From CAYUMU01 sp964445985 (GTDB lineage Bacteria > Planctomycetota > Planctomycetia > Pirellulales > S012-138), in NCBI GenBank assembly GCA_964445985.1, contig CAYUMU010000085.1, positions 1 to 29,209 of the forward strand: a DNA stretch of 29,209 bases, in the 5' to 3' direction. A program made the translations under genes and the position numbers. The notes under the pieces are model-generated. The model worked only from the letters and a program-made list of their open reading frames with translations, ran no database searches and was not told where the DNA came from. This document shows, one piece after another, positions 22,621-29,209 of the stretch. Positions within the stretch are counted from its first letter, which is position 1; every line of letters starts with the position of its first letter.

Positions 22621-25200
22621 CTAGTTTTGGAATACAAATTCGGGTGTATTGAGCAGCGCCCAGAGCAAGTCTTCCGTTGCTCGCCGGCGCTTGGCCGTGA
22701 TCGTTTCAGGTTCGCCCGTCTTGGCAATCTCGGTAGGTTCTGCCGGATTGGCGGGAATCGCGGCCCCGGCCACCGGTTCTTCCGCGGGCACTTGCGGAAC
22801 TGCCGTCGGCTCGAACAGGGCTAGCGTGATCTTCAATTCCCGCTCGGAGGGCAGCCGCGAATAAACTCGCAGATACAACTCCTCCACAATCTCACGCGGC
22901 TCGCGCTCGCTCTCCGCCAACGTGCGGCAAATGCCAGCGTCGGAAACGGCCTTGCGATGCAGCGTGGGAGCGTTCATCAAATGCAGTGCCTGCACCACCG
23001 TCGGCTCGTTTACCCGTTCGCACGGCGGGTCTTGGTTCAAATCGGGCCGGCCAAAGGTATCCAAAAACAACGAATCGATCCGGCGCGTCCACAACTCCAC
23101 CGCCCGCGAACCGGGCGGCATGGCCTCGAACGACTCAGGCACGCCCGTGATGTCGCACACGCCATCCAGCAGCAACTCCCCACGCAACTGCGTGCGGTAA
23201 TGCCGCGAGTAGTTTCGCGTATCGGCCACGTTCCGTTCGTTGGGAACCGAGCTCAGGCCGTACACGTAGCTGGAGCAGATCGTGCGGATCAGCTGTTTTA
23301 CGTCGTACTTCTGGGTGCGAAATTCGGCCGCCAACGCCTCCAGCAACGGACCATTGGTCGGCGGGTTGGTGGCTCGCAGATCGTCCACCGGTTCCACAAT
23401 GCCGCGGCCCATCAAGTCGGCCCAAATGCGGTTTGCCATCACGGTGGAGAAATAAGGATTGCCGTCGGCCGTCATCCAGGCCACCAACGCGTCGCGGGGG
23501 TCTTCGTCTTCCGAAATCTCCACGCTCTCGCCGGTGAGCGGCATGGGCGGCAGCACTTCGCCCGTGAGCGGGTGTTTGACGTCGCCCTTGGCGGCCGTGA
23601 ACAGGATCTCTTCGCTACCCGAAATCGGCGGCGATAGCCCCCGCCCCTTGCGGCCAATGCGGGAAAAATACGCGGCAAAGCTGTAGAAATGCTCCTGGCC
23701 CCATTTTTCGAAGGGGTGATGGTGGCACTTGGCGCAATCGAGCCGCACGCCCAAGAACAGTTGGCTGACCATCGTGGCAATTTCTTCTGGCTCGCGACGA
23801 TCGCGAAACAGCGTCGTGGCCCCGTTCCGCCAGGTGCTTCCGCGAGCCGATAGCAGTTCCCGCGAGAACTGGTCCCACGGCATGTTGCGGCGGAAAGCAT
23901 CGCGAATCCAGGCATCGAAAACCAGTGTGGCCTTCGCGCCCACCCGGTACGGATTGGGAATCAGCAGGTCCGACCACTTGCTGGCCCAATAATCGGCAAA
24001 CTCCGGGCGTTCCAGCAAAGCGTCGATCAGTTTGGCTTTCTTGTTGGCGGAGTTGTCGGCCAAAAAGGCCCTGGCTTCATCGGCCGCAGGCAACCGGCCA
24101 ATGATATCGGTATAAGCTCGCCGCAAAAAAGTCGCGTCGTCCGCCGGTTGCGAGGGCGTAATCCGCAGCGATTGCAGCTTGTTCCACACCAGTTCGTCGA
24201 TGAAGTTTTGCCGAGGCAACTGGGCGTAAACTTCGTCGGCCACCGCGCCGGTCAGTGGAATCCGCACCTCGCTCACGGCAATCAAACCCTGGTAGCGAGC
24301 CATCACCGCGGTTTCGCCCGGAATGGGACCGGCCGTCATCAGGCCCCGTTCATTCACGGCGATAATGGCGTTTTCGTTGGATTGATAGGCCGCGGCATCG
24401 GTCACGTCGCGCACGCTGCCGTCGGAGTAATGAGCCGTGACCAGCAATTGCTGCTCACCATGATTCAGCAAACTGCGCTCGGCCGGCTCCACGCTGATCC
24501 GCTCCACCACGGGGGCCTCGGCCGCGCGCCGGGGCATGCCGGTTGCCACCCAGCGCAGCAAGGTCTCGTAATCGGGGCTCCCCGGCTCAATCCGCTTGCC
24601 GCCGCCATGGGGCACCTGGCCCGCTGGCTTGGTAATCAGCAAGCTTCGCTCGGCCGACGCCGGAAACACCCGCCGGCCGCGGCCCTCCAGCGCCAACGCG
24701 TCGTAATCGAAATCGGGATAAAACCCCAGCAGCGACAACGCAAAACCGTTCTGCCCTCGGGCTTTCCCGTGGCAGGCCCCCGAATTGCAACCATGCGTGG
24801 TGAGTAGCGGAATAATGTCGTTTTCCAGCGTGACCGCCGGCAGCGTTTCCGCGCCGGATACCGTTACCTTTAGTGTTGCGTGTTGCCGCGAAGCCGTGAC
24901 TTCGATGCGGGCCGTCCCATTGCCCACCGCCGTGATCCGGCCGGTTTGGTCAACCGTGGCCACGTGGGAATCGTGCGACACAAACTTGGCCTGACGCGAA
25001 AGATCGGCCGCTTGCGCGGAGCTTCCCTCGCCGGTGTGACCGGTCACCAACAGCCGCTGCGTACTCCCCAGACCGCGCAGGGCAACCTGGGCAGGACTCA
25101 GCGAGAGCCGTTCCACGGCATTCCCCGCACCATCTGCCGCGAAGACAGAGCTTCCAGACATGCAGCCAAGCAATAGCGCCATCAATAATGGGCGAAGCAT
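22621..25200 (-). CDS. Secreted DUF1549/DUF1553 protein with bacterial Ig-like domains
   Basis: The 859-residue protein has a signal peptide (1-21) and a first Big2-like Ig domain (about 30-115). A cytochrome-like stretch with C138-N-S-G-A-C-H144 follows, then a second Ig-like domain (about 233-315). DUF1549 spans about 330-540 (FIDELVWNKLQSLRI, FLRRAYTDIIGRLP) and contains C489-A-K-C-H493, a standard CxxCH heme-attachment motif. DUF1553 fills the C-terminal part (AWMTADGNPYFSTVMANRIW; ending FVFQN). The start at 25200 gives a proper signal peptide; the frame is open 34 codons further up. It is the first gene of the operon with DUF1501 and has a strong promoter. An electron-transfer or redox role in polymer breakdown is proposed for such proteins; heme binding here is inference. 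Confidence 0.9.
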   Translation of the reverse strand: MLRPLLMALLLGCMSGSSVFAADGAGNAVERLSLSPAQVALRGLGSTQRLLVTGHTGEGSSAQAADLSRQAKFVSHDSHVATVDQTGRITAVGNGTARIEVTASRQHATLKVTVSGAETLPAVTLENDIIPLLTTHGCNSGACHGKARGQNGFALSLLGFYPDFDYDALALEGRGRRVFPASAERSLLITKPAGQVPHGGGKRIEPGSPDYETLLRWVATGMPRRAAEAPVVERISVEPAERSLLNHGEQQLLVTAHYSDGSVRDVTDAAAYQSNENAIIAVNERGLMTAGPIPGETAVMARYQGLIAVSEVRIPLTGAVADEVYAQLPRQNFIDELVWNKLQSLRITPSQPADDATFLRRAYTDIIGRLPAADEARAFLADNSANKKAKLIDALLERPEFADYWASKWSDLLIPNPYRVGAKATLVFDAWIRDAFRRNMPWDQFSRELLSARGSTWRNGATTLFRDRREPEEIATMVSQLFLGVRLDCAKCHHHPFEKWGQEHFYSFAAYFSRIGRKGRGLSPPISGSEEILFTAAKGDVKHPLTGEVLPPMPLTGESVEISEDEDPRDALVAWMTADGNPYFSTVMANRIWADLMGRGIVEPVDDLRATNPPTNGPLLEALAAEFRTQKYDVKQLIRTICSSYVYGLSSVPNERNVADTRNYSRHYRTQLRGELLLDGVCDITGVPESFEAMPPGSRAVELWTRRIDSLFLDTFGRPDLNQDPPCERVNEPTVVQALHLMNAPTLHRKAVSDAGICRTLAESEREPREIVEELYLRVYSRLPSERELKITLALFEPTAVPQVPAEEPVAGAAIPANPAEPTEIAKTGEPETITAKRRRATEDLLWALLNTPEFVFQN

Positions 25201-25310
25201 CAGTAGGCGGGAGCAGGGGTGATTTTTGGGTAGGAATGAAGAGGAAGGCCGGCTTCCTTCGCGTGCTGGCAGTGGATGCAGCACGGCGAAGACCCTCCGC
25301 AATCTTTGGC

Positions 25311-25340
25311 ATTATACAAGCTGATTTCGGCACGAATCAA
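25311..25340 (-). promoter_or_regulatory. Sigma-70 promoter of the DUF1549-DUF1501 operon
   Basis: On the minus strand TTGATT (25340-25335) and a perfect TATAAT (25316-25311) are separated by 18 nt. The leader to the DUF1549 start would be about 100 nt. The rest of the 25201-25591 divergent region shows no gene and no clear plus-strand promoter. Confidence 0.6.
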
Positions 25341-25591
25341 ACTGTATTTATTGCTTTGTTCGCGAAATTTGCCGGACCAGGAAAAATGGGCTAACAGGGA
25401 GGTCTGACCGGGCTGCTGAAGCTCGAAGTGACCTTGGCCCCGCGATCCGCCCTGCGTATGGTCCACCGCCAGGCTAGAGAAAATGGGCGCGGGGTTGGCC
25501 ATTCGTGGCGCGCTCTTTCGGACGTGTGTTCGGACATGCGTGTCGAGGGTTGCCCGTATTGGTCAGGCCGAATCATCCCAAGGAGGGGATC

Positions 25592-26572
25592 ATGTTCAAG
25601 CTAATTCGCACGGCCATTGTCCTGGTCAGCATGGGCGGAACCGGCTGGTTGGTGACGCAAATGCTGGGCATCGACAGCTTCGACGCCCTGAAGAAACGTC
25701 TCGGTTCGGTAACCTCTTCGCAGCCCGGCGAGTTTACTCCACCCGCGGCCCGATCCGATGTCATCCGAATCGCCACGTTCAACATCCAGGTTTTCGGCCA
25801 GGAGAAGTTGCGCGACCCCCAAACCATGACGGTGCTGGCCAAGATCATGCAGCGGTTCGATATCGTGGCCATTCAAGAGATCCGCTCGCAAAGCCAAGAC
25901 GTTTTGCCCCGGCTGGTGGAACTGGTCAACGCCGACGGCCTGCATTACGACTTTGCCCTCGGCCCCCGCCAAGGGCGCACGGTCAGCAAGGAACAATACG
26001 GCTACGTGTTCAACACGGCCTCGGTGGAGATCGACCGCCGCACGGTGGCCCCCGTCGTCGATCCGCACAATCTCTTGCACCGCCCGCCGCTGGTGGGGGC
26101 CTTTCGCGCGCGCGGAGCGCCGGAGCAAGAAGCCTTCACGTTCACGCTCGTCACCGTGCACACCGACCCCGACGAAGCGGTGGAAGAAGTGAACGTGCTG
26201 GACGACGTGTATTACGCCGTGCGCTACGATGGCCGCGGCGAAGACGACGTGATCTTGCTGGGCGACTTCAACGCCGGCCCCCGGCAGTTCGCGCCCTTCG
26301 CCGCCGTGCCCTACTTGTACTGGGTGGTGGAAGACCAGCCGACCAACACCCGGCGAACCGAACTCTACGACAACATCATTTACCACCGCCAGGCAACGAC
26401 CGAATTCACCGGCGCCGGCGGCGTGCTCGACTTCGCCCAGGAGTTCCAACTCACCCCGGACCAGGCCTTAAAGGTTTCGGATCACCTGCCCGTTTGGGCC
26501 GAGTTCAGCGTGTACGAAGGCGGCACATCCCCCAGCCTGGCCAAACAACCGGCGGTGGGCGTGAGCCGGTAG
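25592..26572 (+). CDS. Membrane-anchored endonuclease/exonuclease/phosphatase-family protein
   Basis: The 326-residue protein starts at an ATG behind a strong AAGGAGGGG ribosome-binding site. An N-terminal hydrophobic segment (about residues 5-25) may act as a signal or anchor. The DNase I-like domain (about 57-314) has the expected active-site landmarks: IRIATFNIQVFG with Asn64, VAIQEI with Glu96, FTLVTVHTDPDEA, LLGDFNAGP, and S-D-H-L-P at 296-300. These residues bind a metal and cut phosphodiester bonds in nucleases, phosphatases and sphingomyelinases. The anchor points to an extracytoplasmic substrate, such as external DNA or a phospho-ester; which one is unknown. It stands alone between the DUF1549 operon and pyrE, with a heptamer array directly behind its stop. 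Confidence 0.85.
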   Translation: MFKLIRTAIVLVSMGGTGWLVTQMLGIDSFDALKKRLGSVTSSQPGEFTPPAARSDVIRIATFNIQVFGQEKLRDPQTMTVLAKIMQRFDIVAIQEIRSQSQDVLPRLVELVNADGLHYDFALGPRQGRTVSKEQYGYVFNTASVEIDRRTVAPVVDPHNLLHRPPLVGAFRARGAPEQEAFTFTLVTVHTDPDEAVEEVNVLDDVYYAVRYDGRGEDDVILLGDFNAGPRQFAPFAAVPYLYWVVEDQPTNTRRTELYDNIIYHRQATTEFTGAGGVLDFAQEFQLTPDQALKVSDHLPVWAEFSVYEGGTSPSLAKQPAVGVSR

Positions 26573-26582
26573 AGGGGCTAGT

Positions 26583-26687
26583 AGCTACCAGCCACCAGCG
26601 GCCAGCTACCAGCTACCAGCTACCAACCACCAGCTACCAGCTACCAGCGACCAACCCCCAATCCCCAGCCCCCAGCCCCCAATCCCT
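26583..26687. repeat. Array of 15 heptamer units
   Basis: Fifteen exact 7-bp steps with consensus AGCTACC run from 26583 to 26687; six units are identical to it. Variants drift to AGCCACC, AACCACC, AGCCCCC and AATCCCC. The array starts 10 nt behind the nuclease-family stop codon. It is a minisatellite, not a CRISPR array: there are no spacers. Confidence 0.85.
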
Positions 26688-26737
26688 CCTCCGCATTTTC
26701 TTCTTAGCCCGGCTCATGTTACCATCTGCTCGCCAGC

Positions 26738-26755
26738 CCAACCGGTTGGCCAACC
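26738..26755. promoter_or_regulatory. Two overlapping 12-bp palindromes upstream of pyrE
   Basis: CCAACC, GGTTGG and CCAACC follow each other without a gap, so the central GGTTGG can pair with either neighbour. A related CCAATTTGG follows at 26758-26766. The site lies 35 nt before the pyrE start and may be an operator or a leader switch; neither is proven. Confidence 0.4.
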
Positions 26756-26790
26756 TGCCAATTTGGTTCTAAGCAACATGGGATTACCTG

Positions 26791-27345
26791 ATGGGTCACG
26801 ATGAGATTCGCCCAGCGCTGTTAAGTTTGTTGCGGGAGCGGGCGTTTCGCGAAGGCGACTTTACGCTGGCTTCTGGTCAAAAAAGCAATTACTACATCGA
26901 TGGCCGCATGATTGCCGTCTGCCCCGAGGGCGCCTGGCTAATCGGCGAGGCCATTTTTCAGGCCCTGGAAGGCGTGGAGTGCGATGCCGTGGGAGGGCTG
27001 GCCGTGGGCGCCGTGCCCCTGGTTACCGCCACCATGGTGGCCTGCCACCGTCACCAACGCCAGCTCGAAGGGTTCTGGGTCCGCGAAAAGCCCAAGGAGC
27101 ATGGCACCCAAAAACAGATCGAAGGCAAGCTGCCGCCGAATCCCCGCGTGGTGATCGTCGACGATGTGATCACCTCGGGCGGATCGTCGCTCAAGGCGGC
27201 CGAGGCCGTGGAAGCTGCCGGGGGAAAAGTCGTGCTCATGCTGGCGATTGTCGATCGCCAGCAAGGAGCCGCCGAACGGTTTGAACAAAAAGGTTATCCC
27301 TACCGCCCGCTGTTCATCAAAGATGAATTGTTTGTGAAGGCATAG
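26791..27345 (+). CDS. pyrE: Orotate phosphoribosyltransferase
   Basis: PyrE joins orotate and PRPP to give orotidine 5'-monophosphate, the fifth step of de novo pyrimidine synthesis, in the cytoplasm. The 184-residue protein has the family landmarks in order: DFTLASGQKSNYYIDGRM near the N-terminus, DAVGGLAVGAVPLV (65-78), the flexible catalytic loop WVREKPKEHGTQ (96-107), and the PRPP-binding motif VVIVDDVITSGGSS (120-133). Length is normal for bacteria. No other pyrimidine gene is adjacent, which is common in planctomycetes. The upstream 218 bp hold a heptamer array and overlapping palindromes. Confidence 0.95.
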   Translation: MGHDEIRPALLSLLRERAFREGDFTLASGQKSNYYIDGRMIAVCPEGAWLIGEAIFQALEGVECDAVGGLAVGAVPLVTATMVACHRHQRQLEGFWVREKPKEHGTQKQIEGKLPPNPRVVIVDDVITSGGSSLKAAEAVEAAGGKVVLMLAIVDRQQGAAERFEQKGYPYRPLFIKDELFVKA

Positions 27346-27430
27346 CGGCCCCCGCGGCGAGTCGCCAGAATGGCCGCCCACGACCAGGCACGTTGCCGGT
27401 GGTTGCCCCCCGCCAGCGGGAATGGCGGCT

Positions 27431-27459
27431 TTGCACAAATATTCCGGGGCACATAAGAT
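27431..27459 (+). promoter_or_regulatory. Candidate sigma-70 promoter
   Basis: TTGCAC (27431-27436) and TAAGAT (27454-27459) are spaced by 17 nt. The next gene starts at 27624, giving a leader of about 160 nt. The -10 is identical to that proposed for rho. Confidence 0.4.
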
Positions 27460-27623
27460 GGAACTGGGGTTCCATAACTGTGGTTAGATTCTGGCGAACG
27501 TCGCCTGCGTGCATTGCGAAAGATTTCCTGGGACGGAGGATTTTTCGCCGTGCGAACCTAGAGGATGTGGTTCGTATCAGCCCAACGGATTCGCTCCGCT
27601 GGGTCCAGAGAAAAGGCGTTGCT

Positions 27624-29006
27624 ATGCGGTTACCAATCGTGCTTGGCGTGGCGTTGGCTGCCTGTTGGCCGGCGGTGGCGGTCGCTTGTCCCTTTTGCCC
27701 TTCCCTCGGCCCCACCTGGGCCGACGACATTGCCGGCGCCGAGTTTTCGGTGCTGGCCAGGCTGGTTCGATCCGAAAAGAACCCGCCCCAGCTCCCTGCC
27801 GAGCGGCCGCTGGGACTGTTGCCCGACGAACCCCAAGGCGAGTTTCTCATTCAAGAAATCCTCAAAGGGAGCGACCCCGCGATTGCCGCCGGCGGCACGG
27901 TCAAGACCGGCTTTTCGGGCTCCGAGCCGGTCGGTTCCATCTTCCTGCTCAATGGGTATCGCAGCCCCGAGGTGTATTGGTCGACCCCGCTGCCCCTGCC
28001 AGGCGTGGCGTCCGAATACGTGCGGCAGGCCAACCGCTTGCCGGCAGAAGGCCCCGAGCGTCTCGCGTTCTTCCTCAAGTACCTGCAACATCCCGAAGAG
28101 CCGGTTGATCGAGACGCCTACGGTGAATTCGCCAAGGCCCCGTTCGACTCGGTCAAAGCCATCCGTTCCCAGTTCGACCGCCAAAAACTCTGGCAGTGGA
28201 TCGACGACCCCAAGATTACCGCCCTGCGCAAGCGATTGTATTACGTGATGCTTTCGCTCTGCGGCGACGACACCGACCGTGATCGCTTGGAGCAAATGCT
28301 CCTCAATCGCTCGCAAGCCATCCCCACCGAAGCCCTCGATTCGATCGTGGCCTGTTATCTGAGCCTGGCGAAAGAGCCCGGTTTGCCGCTCGTCGAGCGA
28401 GAGTTCTTCAGCAACCCCGAAACAACCCGCGACGACGCTTACGCGGCCGTGACGGCCATTCGCTTCCATGGGCAAGACGAGAACATCATTCCCCGCGACA
28501 AGCTCACGCCGATCTTCCGCCGGTTGCTCGATCGGCCGGCCCTGGCCGAGCTGGTCATTCCCGACCTGGCCCGCTGGGAAGATTGGACGTTGATCGAGCC
28601 GCTCGTCCAACTATTCAAGTCGGCCGACCAAGACACGTACTTCATCCGCGTGCCGGTCGTGCAATACCTGGCGGTTTGCCCCCTCCCCCAAGCCAGGCAA
28701 ACCTTGGAAGAGCTCCGAGCCATCGACCCCCAGGCCGTGAGTCGCGGCGTCTTTTTCGCCCAGCGCGAAACCGATTCGCCCGAAGTGGCGCCGCCGGCGG
28801 CAGCCCCCGCCCGATTGTCTCTCGCCGATCCGCCCACGCGGGTGGTGGCCGAGGACAAAGCCAAACCCAATGGGCATCCTTTGCCAGAAGCGCCCAGCGA
28901 CGCCACCCTAACGTGGTCGCTAGTCGCGGCCAGCGTGGCATTCCTGGCGCTAATCACCGCCTTTTTCGCGTTCCACCGCCGAGGCGGCAATGGCAAGGCG
29001 ACGTAG
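27624..29006 (+). CDS. Secreted, C-terminally anchored protein of unknown function (CPFC motif)
   Basis: I do not recognise a named family in this 460-residue protein. A signal peptide (about 1-21) is followed directly by C22-P-F-C25, which could be a lipid-attachment Cys, a redox pair or half a metal site. Residues 30-160 contain FSVLARLV and a beta-rich part (GEFLIQEILKGSD..GSIFLLNGY). Residues 180-390 are helical and resemble HEAT-like repeats. A Pro/Ala-rich linker leads to one membrane segment near the C-terminus (about 430-450) and a short basic tail, so the protein should be tethered to a membrane with its bulk outside the cytoplasm. The ATG at 27624 fits the signal peptide; the upstream open frame is not coding-like. 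Comparable secreted proteins starting with C-P-F-C occur in other planctomycetes. Confidence 0.7.
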   Translation: MRLPIVLGVALAACWPAVAVACPFCPSLGPTWADDIAGAEFSVLARLVRSEKNPPQLPAERPLGLLPDEPQGEFLIQEILKGSDPAIAAGGTVKTGFSGSEPVGSIFLLNGYRSPEVYWSTPLPLPGVASEYVRQANRLPAEGPERLAFFLKYLQHPEEPVDRDAYGEFAKAPFDSVKAIRSQFDRQKLWQWIDDPKITALRKRLYYVMLSLCGDDTDRDRLEQMLLNRSQAIPTEALDSIVACYLSLAKEPGLPLVEREFFSNPETTRDDAYAAVTAIRFHGQDENIIPRDKLTPIFRRLLDRPALAELVIPDLARWEDWTLIEPLVQLFKSADQDTYFIRVPVVQYLAVCPLPQARQTLEELRAIDPQAVSRGVFFAQRETDSPEVAPPAAAPARLSLADPPTRVVAEDKAKPNGHPLPEAPSDATLTWSLVAASVAFLALITAFFAFHRRGGNGKAT

Positions 29007-29048
29007 GGGGTGGGGATTTTGGATTGGGGATTGGTGGCTGGGGAGGCG
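29007..29048. repeat. Heptamer repeats directly behind the last gene
   Basis: Six 7-bp steps (GGGGTGG, GGATTTT, GGATTGG, GGATTGG, TGGCTGG, GGAGGCG) begin immediately after the stop codon. They correspond on the other strand to the AATCCCC and AGCCCCC variants of the array at 26583-26687. Confidence 0.5.
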
Positions 29049-29135
29049 TCGAACATTAACTTCCCTAACTCCCACGGATTCTAGGTGCGTCCGTTTCGCG
29101 TGGAAAGCAGCGGGCGCAAACCTCTTTCCTCCCCT

Positions 29136-29156
29136 CTCCCCGGTATTTCCGGGGAG
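29136..29156. terminator. Perfect 8-bp hairpin
   Basis: CTCCCCGG and CCGGGGAG pair fully around a TATTT loop, 130 nt behind the last gene. No T-run follows on either strand, so it may be a transcript-end hairpin or a dispersed repeat. Confidence 0.4.
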
Positions 29157-29209
29157 CGGCGGGGGGTGGGCTGATAAAAACGTCGTCATTTGCGGCGAGT
29201 TGGAGAAAT

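Noticed and set aside
26583..26687. Possible CRISPR array
   Set aside because: Units are 7 bp and directly joined; there are no unique spacers and no cas genes.
25483..26772. 429-codon frame overlapping the nuclease-family gene
   Set aside because: It is out of frame with the DNase I-like motifs and runs into the heptamer array, giving a low-complexity tail.

Overview
The window reads as chromosomal DNA of a high-GC planctomycete, most likely of the Pirellula/Blastopirellula type. The evidence is protein content: two DUF1501 proteins with Tat-like leaders, a large DUF1549/DUF1553 protein with a CxxCH motif, a DUF1080 protein, an ECF sigma factor paired with a very long membrane-anchored anti-sigma factor, and several secreted proteins without assigned function. 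No rRNA, tRNA, CRISPR array, transposase or integrase was seen.

Layout. Positions 1-780 are visibly more AT-rich and hold an XRE repressor gene followed by a broken ImmA/IrrE-type gene, both on the minus strand, with a well-formed promoter and overlapping palindromic operator. Next come a secreted TlpA-like thioredoxin (833-1999, minus) and an ECF sigma/anti-sigma pair (2513-5586, plus). A minus-strand DUF1501 and DUF1080 pair follows (5610-7732).

Positions 8004-17425 are one minus-strand surface-glycan operon. In order of transcription it encodes a GT2/CDP-alcohol phosphotransferase fusion, a WaaE-like GT2, a deacetylase-like NodB-fold protein, a GT4, a heptosyltransferase-like GT9, a 92-residue membrane protein and a GT39-like membrane glycosyltransferase. 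Most junctions are ATGA overlaps or abutting genes. Transcribed away from it is a two-gene membrane unit (17847-19300) whose second gene is an MBOAT/wax-synthase-like acyltransferase. The whole could assemble, decorate and acylate a lipid-linked or LPS-like surface glycan; this is inference from gene content.

Positions 19367-21082 hold rho, with a strong promoter about 400 nt upstream of its start. Positions 21180-25340 hold a DUF1549/DUF1553 plus DUF1501 operon with a clear sigma-70 promoter. The right end (25592-29006, plus) has an anchored DNase I-fold protein, pyrE, and a secreted, C-terminally anchored protein of unknown function with a Cys-Pro-Phe-Cys start.

The most unusual items are the GT2/CDP-alcohol transferase fusion inside the glycan operon, the neighbouring MBOAT pair, a family of 7-bp repeats placed directly behind stop codons at four loci, the overlapping palindromes before pyrE, and the disrupted repressor/protease module at the left edge.
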